Both the position numbers and the translations under genes were made by a program. This document shows positions 1 to 5,403 of a stretch of 6,135 nucleotides of DNA, piece by piece. The notes under the pieces are model-generated. The model did no database searches, had not been told where the DNA came from, and saw nothing but the letters and a program-made list of their open reading frames with translations. Source of the DNA: an uncultured Lachnospiraceae bacterium (GTDB lineage: Bacteria > Bacillota > Clostridia > Lachnospirales > Lachnospiraceae); contig CANTGP010000197.1 of NCBI GenBank assembly GCA_947653315.1, positions 1 through 6,135 of the forward strand, written 5' to 3'. Each line of letters opens with the position of its first letter. The stretch's first letter is position 1.

Positions 1-78
1 GGGAAGTTTTTTCTCCCCTACTCGCCGCGCGCCCCGTGCGCCGCCTTGGCGGCATATTCCTCTGCACGGGGCTGTGCA
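1..78 (-). repeat. 78-base structured direct repeat, copy A (cut by window edge)
   Basis: This segment matches 2918-2995 at 71 of 78 aligned positions, in the same orientation. Both copies lie directly after the U-run of an intrinsic terminator, here that of rplL. Read on the minus strand, CCCCGTGC pairs with GCACGGGG. Inside this stem are a one-sided AGAGGAATAT bulge and a GCCGC/GCGGC hairpin with a CAAG loop. A G-rich linker follows, then a small GGGGAG/CTTCCC hairpin. Position 1 may not be the true end of the element. No coding frame is evident. Function is unknown: it could be an RNA element, a REP-like dispersed repeat, or a protein-binding palindrome. Confidence 0.75.
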
Positions 79-79
79 T

Positions 80-114
80 AAAAAAAACGGTGCCTGCACA
101 CATGCAGGCGCCGT
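80..114 (-). terminator. Intrinsic terminator after rplL
   Basis: Twenty bases past the rplL stop, the minus strand reads a 12-position stem (ACGGCGCCTGCA paired with TGCAGGCACCGT, one C-A mismatch) around a TGTG loop. It runs straight into eight Ts (80-87). This is a strong rho-independent terminator and should end the rplJ-rplL transcript before the next gene to the left, which is rpoB in the usual order but is not in view. Confidence 0.92.
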
Positions 115-134
115 ATCAAACCGGATAGCCCCGA

Positions 135-512
135 TTACTTAACCGTAACCTTTGCTCCTTCTGCTTCCAGTTTCGTTTTCAGTTCTTCAGCCTCATCCTT
201 GGAGATACCCTCTTTCAATGTCTTGGGAGCGGAATCAACAAGGTCTTTTGCTTCTTTCAGGCCAAGACCGGTAGCTTCACGTACCACTTTGATAACCTTA
301 ACCTTGTTCGGGCCTACTTCGGTAAGTTCTACGTCAAATTCCGTTTTCTCCTCTGCCGCTGCCGCACCGCCGTCTGCCGCCTGTGCAACTACAACGCCTG
401 CCGCTGCGGATACGCCGAATTCTTCCTCACATGCTTTTACTAAATCATTCAATTCCAATACGGATAACTCTTTGATTGCATCAATCAATTCCTGAGCTGT
501 TAATTTTGCCAT
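135..512 (-). CDS. rplL: Large ribosomal subunit protein bL12 (L7/L12)
   Basis: L7/L12 forms the mobile stalk dimers on L10 that recruit translation GTPases such as EF-Tu, EF-G and IF2. The 125 residues show all three parts of the family. Residues 1-33 form the helical dimerization domain ([20 protein letters not shown]). Residues 34-55 are an Ala/Gly-rich hinge. Residues 56-125 are the C-terminal domain with the hallmark [20 protein letters not shown], the factor-binding surface. Length is normal. The ATG start has a GGAGGT Shine-Dalgarno at 521-526. It is the second gene of the rplJ-rplL unit, separated from rplJ by 144 bases, and is followed by a strong terminator. Identity is certain from sequence. 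Confidence 0.98.
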   Translation of the reverse strand: MAKLTAQELIDAIKELSVLELNDLVKACEEEFGVSAAAGVVVAQAADGGAAAAEEKTEFDVELTEVGPNKVKVIKVVREATGLGLKEAKDLVDSAPKTLKEGISKDEAEELKTKLEAEGAKVTVK

Positions 513-656
513 TCTTGTTTACCTCCATTTTTTTATCCGAAATACATAATCCCTTTTTAATGTCATGTTTTTGGATGCCGAATTCCGAATTTTCATTTTC
601 ATTCTGTTTGCATTTATTGTTCCATTTTTTTCATTTTCCGGTTTCCCGTTTGCTGC
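513..656 (-). other. rplJ-rplL intercistronic spacer
   Basis: This 144-base gap is strongly purine-rich on the mRNA strand, with repeated ATGAAAA and AATTCGG units. I see no strong hairpin or coding frame. A weak promoter-like pair is present on the minus strand: ATGACA (561-566), 16 bases, then TATTTC (539-544). The -10 matches the consensus at only 3 of 6 positions, so I do not call a promoter. An unstructured A-rich leader would favour high translation of L7/L12, which is needed in several copies per L10; that is inference. Confidence 0.5.
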
Positions 657-1214
657 TTACTCTGCTGCAGGCGCCGCTTCTTCAGCAGGAGCCTCTGCCG
701 CCGGTTCCGCACCGGCTGCCGCTGCCGCCGCTCCGCCTTTTTCCGCCAACTGGTTCATAACGCGGGCGAAATTCGTAATCGGGGACTGCAGGCTTCCAAG
801 CAGTTTGGAAATAAGTTCGTCCCTGGAAGGAATCTTTGCGATGTCCGCAATGCCTGCCGCATCATATGCAACGCCTTCCACGATACCGCCCTTCACTTCC
901 AGTTTGGGAGCGTCTTTCGCAAATTTGCACAATACCCTTGCAGGTGCGGTAGCATCCGTCCCGGAAATAGCTACGGCGCTGGGACCTTCCAAATACGGAA
1001 CAAGCGCTTCGCAATCCGTTCCCTTGAACGCGAAATTCATCATGGTGTTCTTGTAAACTTTGTAAGTAATCCCGGCTTCACGCAATTCCTTGCGGAGCCT
1101 GGTGTCCTGCTCTACCGTAAGTCCACGGTAGTCCACAAGAACTACGGACTGGGCATCTTTAATGCTTGCCGAAATTTCTTCCACAATGGGCTGTTTCAAT
1201 TCAATCTTTGCCAC
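657..1214 (-). CDS. rplJ: Large ribosomal subunit protein uL10
   Basis: L10 anchors the L7/L12 stalk to 23S rRNA near L11. In many bacteria it also binds its own leader RNA to limit its synthesis. The 185 residues begin with the typical MAKIELKQPIVEEI, followed by VLVDYRGLTVEQDTRLRKEL (about 25-44) and YKVYKNTMMNFA (51-62). The C-terminal helix that carries L7/L12 dimers is around 130-158. After residue 160 comes an Ala/Glu/Pro-rich low-complexity tail, so the protein is somewhat longer than the common 165-175 residues. The start codon is GTG, placed by the family N-terminus and by an ideal AAGGAGGT Shine-Dalgarno (1222-1229) 7 bases upstream. It is the first gene after the L10 leader and its own promoter. 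Confidence 0.97.
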   Translation of the reverse strand: MAKIELKQPIVEEISASIKDAQSVVLVDYRGLTVEQDTRLRKELREAGITYKVYKNTMMNFAFKGTDCEALVPYLEGPSAVAISGTDATAPARVLCKFAKDAPKLEVKGGIVEGVAYDAAGIADIAKIPSRDELISKLLGSLQSPITNFARVMNQLAEKGGAAAAAAGAEPAAEAPAEEAAPAAE

Positions 1215-1426
1215 TTTCTTTACCTCCTTATAGATTGTTCTGCCGAAAGGAGTTCTGTTCCATTATAAAAGAAAATCCTTTCCTCCTTGAAGTACACACA
1301 AAGACGGAAAGGTTTTATGTCATAACAAATAAACTCTTTTCCTCGGTAGGCAGACTTTGTTTCCTTTACGTCATGCGAAATCCGGTTTCCATCCGGTCAT
1401 TTCCGTGACACCTACTGTCTTCGGCA
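1215..1426 (-). ncRNA. L10 leader (autoregulatory 5' leader of rplJ-rplL)
   Basis: The roughly 210-base leader between promoter and rplJ fits the ribosomal protein L10 leader of low-GC Gram-positives. On the minus strand AGTAGGTG (1409-1416) can pair with the CCTAC of GCCTACCGAGG (1341-1351). Between them, 1377-1403 forms a GAAAT/ATTTC and CCGG/CCGG stem interrupted by an unpaired GA, a layout compatible with the kink-turn L10 recognises. An attenuator hairpin follows. Class assignment comes from position and remembered motif, not from a covariance-model scan. Expected role: excess L10, with or without L12, binds the leader and favours termination. Confidence 0.8.
1264..1316 (-). terminator. 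Attenuator hairpin in the L10 leader
   Basis: On the minus strand AAAACCTTTCC pairs with GGAAAGGATTTT across a loop of about 20 bases. The U-rich ATTTTCTTTTAT follows at once. The hairpin lies inside the rplJ leader, 50 bases or more before the GTG, so it would act as a conditional terminator. The competing antiterminator is not resolved by eye; a six-base ACAAAG/CTTTGT pairing between the upstream leader and the hairpin loop is one option. Confidence 0.75.
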
Positions 1427-1432
1427 GTATTT

Positions 1433-1461
1433 ACTATACGGTATGGAACGGGGTTTGTCAA
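1433..1461 (-). promoter_or_regulatory. Promoter of rplJ-rplL
   Basis: On the minus strand there is a perfect TTGACA -35 (1456-1461), a 17-base spacer, and a TATAGT -10 (1433-1438). This is a near-consensus housekeeping sigma-A promoter, with transcription expected to start near 1426. It gives rplJ-rplL their own strong promoter, independent of rplKA and of the capA-like gene. The design closely matches the rpmG promoter at 5363-5391. Confidence 0.9.
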
Positions 1462-1473
1462 GTTTTTTCCCGT

Positions 1474-1497
1474 AAAAAGTTATTATCCGGTAACAAC
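1474..1497 (-). terminator. Weak AU-rich terminator after the capA-like gene
   Basis: On the minus strand GTTGTTA pairs with TAATAAC (seven pairs, one G-U) around a CCGGA loop, followed directly by TTTTT (1474-1478). It starts 24 bases after the capA-like stop and ends 12 bases before the -35 of the rplJ promoter. The stem is AU-rich and may leak. A neighbouring alternative, GGTAA/TTACC, overlaps it. Confidence 0.55.
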
Positions 1498-1521
1498 AAC
1501 TTACCCTGAGCCGTTACATTG

Positions 1522-2877
1522 TCATTGGGAGATGTACCCTTCCCCGTCAATGTTCACATGCGGCGATATGGAGCGCATGTAAGCAAGCACCCGCTCCTTT
1601 TCTCCCCCGTAAAGCATGGACGTGCTGCAGTTTTTCTGCAATGCGGGAAGGAATTGCAGGCTTTCCAGTCCTTCCTCCGTTACCACCGCTTTCACCAGAC
1701 AAGTATCCAGTTCCTTGGAATTAAACAGAAAATTTCCGAGGCTGTACACCACCGGTACGCCGTTTACGTACTGGATGGGCTGCAAACAGTGGGAATGGTC
1801 GCCGATAATGAGGTCCGCCCCCGCATCCGCGATTTTCGGTGCCTGGTCTAACTGCGCCCAGTCCGGCTCGTCCGTGTTTTCCGTCCCCCAATGGATGTAA
1901 ACAATGACAAAATCACTGTTTTCCTTGGCTTCCTTTACCTTTTCCAACAGGTTTGCCGGATTCCAGCAGCGGAATACACCCGCCGTGGTTTCGGTGGCCC
2001 CTTTGGTATCGGGATTATCCAGCCGTTCTATTTGGGTGGCGGACACCACGGCGATTTTAACATCGCCCGCTATGAAATAAACGGGAGCCGAGGCTTCCTC
2101 CAAATTGCGTCCCGCACCCACGAAAGGAATCCCCGTATTCTGCAGCGTTTCCATGGTATCCAAAAACGCTTCTTCCCCGTAATCATACGCATGGTTGTTG
2201 GCAAGGGATACGATATCCGCCCCCATTTCATGCAGAATTTCCGCGGATTCCGGCTTCGCGCGGAACGTAAACTGTTTTTCCGGTGTGGGCGTCCCCCTGT
2301 TAGAATAAGGGAATTCATTGTTCACCATAAAAATATCCGCGTTCTGCATCTCCGCCATCAGGTCTTCGGAAATACTGTCATGGATTCCCCCTTCCCTTTG
2401 CAGCATTTTCGCCATAATGCTGTAACCGGGATCGAAAAGGATATCTCCTGCAAAAACAAGCGTCACTTTCCCGTCCTCCGCCGTCTCCTTTGCATAAATG
2501 CGGTTCGCCTGCATATACTCACTGTCCGCCAAAATATCCGCATATTTCCCCTGCGGCTCCGGTTCGGTTTCGGATTCCTCCGGCAACGGATTTTCCAAAA
2601 GGTCCTGTGTCTGCTGCTTTTGTTCCGGCTCCTGCGGAAGTACTTCCTGCAGGGTTCCACCCGCCGTAGGATTTTCCTGTACCTTTTCCCCTTCCGCCTG
2701 CCGCGTTCCGCCCTCCTCTCCCGCTTTCCTTACATGACATAGGAAAAACACCGTCGTTCCCATAAGAACCACGCTGATGAAAGTCGTACAGAAAACAGCC
2801 AATAACCTGCCCAAACGGCTTTGACGTTTACGGTTTTTGGATTTTTTTAGGTTTTTCCGCTTTTTCCGTTTCTTCAT
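1522..2877 (-). CDS. Membrane-anchored CapA-family (PGA capsule-type) protein
   Basis: 451 residues. A very basic N-terminus (1-24, mostly K/R) is followed by one hydrophobic helix (about 25-48) that should act as a signal anchor. Next is a Glu/Gln/Pro-rich, probably disordered linker (51-125), then the CapA domain outside the cell. Metallophosphoesterase-fold family motifs appear in order: FAGDILFDPG (142-151), VNNEFP (185-190), SLANNHAYDYG (224-234), IHWGTE (328-333), GDHSHCLQP (359-367) and YSLGNFLF (378-385). Polyglutamate-capsule CapA proteins carry this domain, but many homologues have no known substrate, so no capsule role can be assumed. The ATG has AGGAG (2884-2888) six bases upstream. 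No clear promoter is seen; expression may depend on read-through of the rplA terminator. Its place between rplA and rplJ is unusual. Confidence 0.9.
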   Translation of the reverse strand: MKKRKKRKNLKKSKNRKRQSRLGRLLAVFCTTFISVVLMGTTVFFLCHVRKAGEEGGTRQAEGEKVQENPTAGGTLQEVLPQEPEQKQQTQDLLENPLPEESETEPEPQGKYADILADSEYMQANRIYAKETAEDGKVTLVFAGDILFDPGYSIMAKMLQREGGIHDSISEDLMAEMQNADIFMVNNEFPYSNRGTPTPEKQFTFRAKPESAEILHEMGADIVSLANNHAYDYGEEAFLDTMETLQNTGIPFVGAGRNLEEASAPVYFIAGDVKIAVVSATQIERLDNPDTKGATETTAGVFRCWNPANLLEKVKEAKENSDFVIVYIHWGTENTDEPDWAQLDQAPKIADAGADLIIGDHSHCLQPIQYVNGVPVVYSLGNFLFNSKELDTCLVKAVVTEEGLESLQFLPALQKNCSTSMLYGGEKERVLAYMRSISPHVNIDGEGYISQ

Positions 2878-2888
2878 GCTGCGCTCCT

Positions 2889-2929
2889 GACCCTTCCCCT
2901 TTACGATTCTGTATCGGGGGAAAGTTTTT
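2889..2929 (-). promoter_or_regulatory. Competing hairpins before the capA-like ribosome binding site
   Basis: On the minus strand the bases CTTTCCCC (about 2918-2925) can pair in two ways. Upstream they pair with GGGGAG of repeat copy B. Downstream they pair with GGGGAAG, enclosing a second CGAT/ATCG stem around ACAGA. The two foldings exclude each other, and the downstream one ends close to the AGGAG site. This resembles a small switch in the 5' leader but no ligand class is recognised. No -35/-10 pair is convincing here. Confidence 0.35.
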
Positions 2930-2995
2930 CTCCCCTACCCGCCGCGCGCCCCGTGCACCGCTTTAGCGGCATCTTCCTCTGCACGGGGCTGTGCA
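2918..2995 (-). repeat. 78-base structured direct repeat, copy B
   Basis: This is the second copy of the element at 1-78, in the same orientation and again right after a terminator U-run (that of rplA). On the minus strand CCCCGTGC pairs with GCACGGGG, with bulge AGAGGAAGAT and inner hairpin GCCGC/GCGGT around TAAA. It ends in the GGGGAG/TTTCCCC hairpin. Relative to copy A, changes fall in the bulge, the tetraloop, one stem base (G-C becoming G-U), the linker and the last hairpin loop. None breaks a stem. A shorter TGCAC/GTGCA hairpin competes with the main stem in both copies. Confidence 0.8.
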
Positions 2996-2997
2996 AT

Positions 2998-3037
2998 AAA
3001 AAAGCCACCTGCGGTCCCGGACCGGCAGATGGCTTTT
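2998..3037 (-). terminator. Intrinsic terminator after rplA
   Basis: Six bases past the rplA stop, the minus strand has AAAAGCCATCTGC pairing with GCAGGTGGCTTTT (one G-U). The stem is extended by CGGTCC/GGACCG with one bulged C, and is followed by TTTTTTAT. This long GC-rich stem with a U-run should end most rplK-rplA transcripts, separating them from the capA-like gene. Confidence 0.92.
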
Positions 3038-3043
3038 ATTCCC

Positions 3044-3733
3044 TTAGAATTTCGCTACGCTAACTTTCACGCCCGGTCCCATGGTGGAAGACAGGGTAAT
3101 GCTTCTTAAGAACTGGCCCTTTAATGCCGACGGTCTTGCTTTTACGATTGCTTCCATCAGTGCATTGAAGTTCTGCTGCAACTGTTCTTCCGTAAAAGAA
3201 GCCTTTCCGATCGGCACATGGATAATGTTTGCCTTATCCAGCCTGTACTCAATTTTACCTGCCTTGATATCCTTAACCGCTTTCGTTACGTCCATGGTTA
3301 CGGTTCCTGCCTTCGGGTTGGGCATCAAACCTTTAGGTCCGAGCACCTTACCGAGACGACCTACCACACCCATCATATCCGGTGTTGCAACCACGACATC
3401 GAAATCCAGCCATCCGTCATTTTGGATTCTCGGAATGAGTTCATCCCCACCCGTGAAATCGGCTCCTGCCGCTTCCGCTTCCGCAATTTTGTCGCCTTTT
3501 GCGAAAACCAGTACCTTTACTTCCTTACCCGTACCGTTGGGCAATACAACGGCGCCGCGGATCTGCTGCTCTGCATGGCGTCCGTCGCATCCTGTCCTGA
3601 TGTGGACTTCGATGGTTTCATCAAATTTTGCCACCGATGTTTTCTTTGCCAGCGAAATTGCCTCCGCAGGCTCATACTGAACGGAACGGTCTACCTGTTT
3701 TGCAGCCTCATTATATTTTTTTCCATGTTTCAT
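3044..3733 (-). CDS. rplA: Large ribosomal subunit protein uL1
   Basis: L1 forms the mobile L1 stalk of the 50S subunit at the E site and in several bacteria represses its own operon by binding the leader mRNA. The 229 residues show the family pattern. Residues 40-62 (with [13 protein letters not shown]) are followed by domain II with [19 protein letters not shown] (125-143), the classic L1 signature. The C-terminal [10 protein letters not shown] (215-224) belongs to the rRNA-binding loop region. The start is the ATG at 3733, eight bases from AGGAGG (3742-3747). An in-frame TTG two codons upstream sits only two bases from the Shine-Dalgarno and is rejected. It follows rplK after 52 bases and is closed by a strong terminator, whereas rplA is usually followed directly by rplJ. 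Confidence 0.97.
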   Translation of the reverse strand: MKHGKKYNEAAKQVDRSVQYEPAEAISLAKKTSVAKFDETIEVHIRTGCDGRHAEQQIRGAVVLPNGTGKEVKVLVFAKGDKIAEAEAAGADFTGGDELIPRIQNDGWLDFDVVVATPDMMGVVGRLGKVLGPKGLMPNPKAGTVTMDVTKAVKDIKAGKIEYRLDKANIIHVPIGKASFTEEQLQQNFNALMEAIVKARPSALKGQFLRSITLSSTMGPGVKVSVAKF

Positions 3734-3785
3734 TATCAATTCCTCCTATGGTTCAAACGGCATTGCGCCTCCCACTCTTTACTTG

Positions 3786-4211
3786 TTAATCTTCCACTGT
3801 GATTCCCATGCTTCTTGCCGTACCGGCAATCATGCTCATTGCCGCTTCCAAAGATGCGGCATTCAAATCAGGCATTTTCATTTCCGCGATTTCCTTTACT
3901 TTTTCCTTGGAAATCTTGGCAACTTTTGTCTTGTTCGGTGTTGCGGAACCGGACTTAATGTTGCATGCCTTTTTCAAAAGCACCGGCGCAGGCGGAGTCT
4001 TTGTAACAAAACTGAAACTTCTGTCCGCATACACGGTAATTACAACCGGAATGATCAGATCACCCTTATCCGCTGTCCTTGCATTGAACTGCTTCGTAAA
4101 TTCAACGATATTCACGCCATGCTGTCCAAGTGCGGGACCAACCGGCGGAGCCGGTGTCGCTTTGCCGGCAGGAATCTGTAACTTAATGTATCCTTCTACT
4201 TTCTTTGCCAT
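3786..4211 (-). CDS. rplK: Large ribosomal subunit protein uL11
   Basis: L11 binds the GTPase-associated region of 23S rRNA at the base of the L10-L12 stalk. It is the target region of thiopeptides and is needed for RelA-type stringent sensing in many bacteria. The 141 residues are standard length. The N-terminal domain (1-70) carries [16 protein letters not shown] (20-35), including the proline-rich thiopeptide region. The C-terminal RNA-binding domain (75-141) carries [12 protein letters not shown] and GTARSMGI (130-137). The ATG start has AGGAGG at 4220-4225. It is the first gene of the rplK-rplA pair and is preceded by a 166-base structured leader. Confidence 0.98.
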   Translation of the reverse strand: MAKKVEGYIKLQIPAGKATPAPPVGPALGQHGVNIVEFTKQFNARTADKGDLIIPVVITVYADRSFSFVTKTPPAPVLLKKACNIKSGSATPNKTKVAKISKEKVKEIAEMKMPDLNAASLEAAMSMIAGTARSMGITVED

Positions 4212-4257
4212 TTTGGCTACCTCCTAAAATATTGTGGTATGGCGCATTCCCCCGATG

Positions 4258-4299
4258 AAAAAGGGTTCCTGCTCCCACTGTCCCGGAGCAAACCGGAAC
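4258..4299 (-). promoter_or_regulatory. Hairpin in rplK leader: possible L1 operator or attenuator
   Basis: On the minus strand GTTCC pairs with GGAAC and TGCTCC with GGAGCA. The two helices are joined by a one-sided GGTT bulge and capped by GGGACAGTG. L1-binding sites in rRNA and in known rplK leaders also consist of two helices with an asymmetric loop, and L1 is known to repress the L11 operon in E. coli. CC and then TTTTT (4258-4262) follow, so it could equally be an intrinsic attenuator. Shape and place support regulation; which mechanism is inference. Confidence 0.5.
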
Positions 4300-4311
4300 T
4301 ACTCAGTAACT

Positions 4312-4340
4312 ACTATATTTAAGCCGGAATACGGCATAAA
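4312..4340 (-). promoter_or_regulatory. Possible promoter of rplK-rplA
   Basis: A TATAGT (4312-4317) on the minus strand is identical to the -10 hexamers of the rpmG and rplJ promoters. It has 17 bases upstream to a poor TTTATG -35 (4335-4340; three of six matches) and no TG extension. A GCCG/CGGC hairpin (4323-4335) lies in the spacer region. If real, the start would be near 4305, giving rplK a leader that contains the 4258-4299 hairpin. Confidence 0.35.
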
Positions 4341-4349
4341 TACCAACTT

Positions 4350-4376
4350 AAAGGCTTCATTTCCCTGATTGCCTTT
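4350..4376 (-). other. Short hairpin after nusG
   Basis: Directly after the nusG stop, AAAGGC pairs with GCCTTT around a 15-base loop on the minus strand. No U-run follows, so termination is unlikely. It may stabilise or mark a processing point between nusG and rplK, but nothing in the sequence settles this. Confidence 0.3.
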
Positions 4377-4377
4377 T

Positions 4378-4896
4378 TTATTCCATCTTTCTTACTTCCG
4401 CGAAACCGATTTCGACCGGTGTCTCCCTGCCGAACAGCTCCACGTTGATGGTCGCCGTCTGTTTGCCGTAATCCATCCTTTGGACAATACCGACCGTATC
4501 TTTCCAAACGCCGGCCACGACCGCTACGGAATCTCCTTCCCCGAAATCCACGGAGACATTTTCCATCTTAATGCCGAGGGGTTTCATCTCTGCTTCCGTA
4601 AGCGGCACCGGTTTGCTTCCCGGTCCCACGAAGCCCGTTACGCCCCTTGTATTTCTGACCACATACCAAGTGTCGTCATTCATTACCATATTGATCAGGA
4701 CATATCCCGGAAACATCTTTTTCTGGACATTTTTCCTGGCGCCGTTCTTCATTTCCACCACGTCCTGCATGGGAACGCGGACTTCCAGGATTTCTTCCTC
4801 CAAATGCCTGTTTTCGATGGTCTTCTCAATATTGGCCTTGACTTTATTTTCATATCCGGAATAGGTATGCACTACATACCAGTTTGCCTCTGCCAT
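4378..4896 (-). CDS. nusG: Transcription elongation/antitermination factor NusG
   Basis: NusG binds RNA polymerase through its NGN domain and links it to ribosomes or Rho through its KOW domain; in some Firmicutes it promotes pausing. The 172 residues are normal length. The NGN domain (about 4-105) has WYVVHTYSGYENKVKANIE (6-24) and the conserved KKMFPGYVLI (59-68). The KOW domain (about 119-170) has GDSVAVVAGVWKDTVGIVQR (121-140), where the common GPF of this motif reads GVW. The start is fixed by the conserved N-terminus, although the upstream GTGGGGG (4904-4910 on the reverse strand) is a poor Shine-Dalgarno. It lies 15 bases after secE, which suggests translational dependence on secE. Confidence 0.97.
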   Translation of the reverse strand: MAEANWYVVHTYSGYENKVKANIEKTIENRHLEEEILEVRVPMQDVVEMKNGARKNVQKKMFPGYVLINMVMNDDTWYVVRNTRGVTGFVGPGSKPVPLTEAEMKPLGIKMENVSVDFGEGDSVAVVAGVWKDTVGIVQRMDYGKQTATINVELFGRETPVEIGFAEVRKME

Positions 4897-4911
4897 CTAT
4901 TCGCCCCCACT

Positions 4912-5121
4912 CTATAATGTCGTCAGGAAATCAATGCCATACTGGAACAGAAAATCAAGTACGGCGATGATTGCGCCTGCCACCACGGAAATGCAGACAA
5001 CCGCAACGGACTGCTTAAGCAGCGAATCCTTGTCCGGCCAAGCAATTTTCTTAAATTCCGTTTTTACACCCTGAAAAAAATTCGGCTTCGGCGTTTTATC
5101 TGTCTTTGCGGAATCTCCCAT
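4912..5121 (-). CDS. secE: Preprotein translocase subunit SecE
   Basis: SecE is the essential clamp subunit that stabilises SecY in the plasma-membrane protein channel. The 69 residues match the short Gram-positive form with one membrane helix. After a polar N-terminus comes FFQGVKTEFKKIAWPDKDSL (15-34), containing the conserved amphipathic helix and the EFKKIAWP signature. The transmembrane helix (about 38-60) follows. The ATG is chosen by family length and by AAAGGAG (5128-5134) six bases upstream; a longer in-frame extension exists but overlaps rpmG in another frame. It follows rpmG by 31 bases and precedes nusG by 15, the standard rpmG-secE-nusG order. No tRNA gene lies between rpmG and secE. 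Confidence 0.97.
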   Translation of the reverse strand: MGDSAKTDKTPKPNFFQGVKTEFKKIAWPDKDSLLKQSVAVVCISVVAGAIIAVLDFLFQYGIDFLTTL

Positions 5122-5152
5122 AATGTACTCCTTTCCAAAATACAGACTGCCT

Positions 5153-5302
5153 TTACTTCGTTTCTTTGTGTAATGTGTGGGTTCTGCAGAATTTGCAGTA
5201 TTTTTTAATTTCCATCCGGTCGGGATGTGTTTTCTTATCTTTTGTTGTGTTGTAGTTACGCTGTTTGCATTCTGTACATGCCAATGTGATTCTCGTACGC
5301 AT
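5153..5302 (-). CDS. rpmG: Large ribosomal subunit protein bL33
   Basis: This 49-residue protein reads [20 protein letters not shown] at its N-terminus. It carries two CxxC pairs (Cys9/Cys12 and Cys36/Cys39, the second as YCKFC), so it is the zinc-binding C+ form of L33, which sits near the E site of the 50S subunit. The C-terminal [11 protein letters not shown] is typical. Length is normal. The ATG has GGAGG at 5311-5315. It is the first gene after the promoter at 5363-5391 and leads into secE-nusG, the usual Firmicutes arrangement. Bacteria that also carry a C- paralogue may swap the two under zinc shortage; no such copy is visible here. Confidence 0.97.
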   Translation of the reverse strand: MRTRITLACTECKQRNYNTTKDKKTHPDRMEIKKYCKFCRTHTLHKETK

Positions 5303-5362
5303 TTATTTTTCCTCCAATTTTTGAGCATAAAAAAAAGACCTGTAACTAAATCTTGTTTGGTT

Positions 5363-5391
5363 ACTATACCATAGAAACAGCGGGAAGTCAA
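5363..5391 (-). promoter_or_regulatory. Promoter of rpmG-secE-nusG
   Basis: On the minus strand the -35 is TTGACT (5386-5391), the spacer is 17 bases, and the -10 is TATAGT (5363-5368), preceded by TGG as an extended -10. This is a strong sigma-A promoter. The start is expected near 5356, leaving a leader of about 50 bases with a T-run and the rpmG ribosome binding site. No leader regulator is recognised. Confidence 0.88.
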
Positions 5392-5403
5392 CCGGTTTCC
5401 TTA

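Noticed and set aside
539..566. Internal promoter for rplL in the rplJ-rplL gap
   Set aside because: ATGACA is close to a -35, but the TATTTC at 16 bases is too poor and lacks a proper TGN extension.
1891..2742. Long plus-strand open frame of 283 codons
   Set aside because: It lies antisense to the capA-like gene, with Arg/Phe/His-rich composition, no ribosome binding site and no family resemblance. The minus-strand frame carries clear motifs.
2927..2956. G-quadruplex in the G-rich linker of the repeat
   Set aside because: One of the G-tracts has only two Gs, and the bases are better explained by hairpins.
3734..3739. TTG start two codons upstream of the rplA ATG
   Set aside because: It would sit only two bases from AGGAGG, and the ATG at 3733 has ideal spacing and the expected family N-terminus.
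5122..5391. N-terminal extension of secE through an open upstream frame
   Set aside because: The extension is the out-of-frame shadow of rpmG. SecE starts at 5121 by family length and ribosome binding site.
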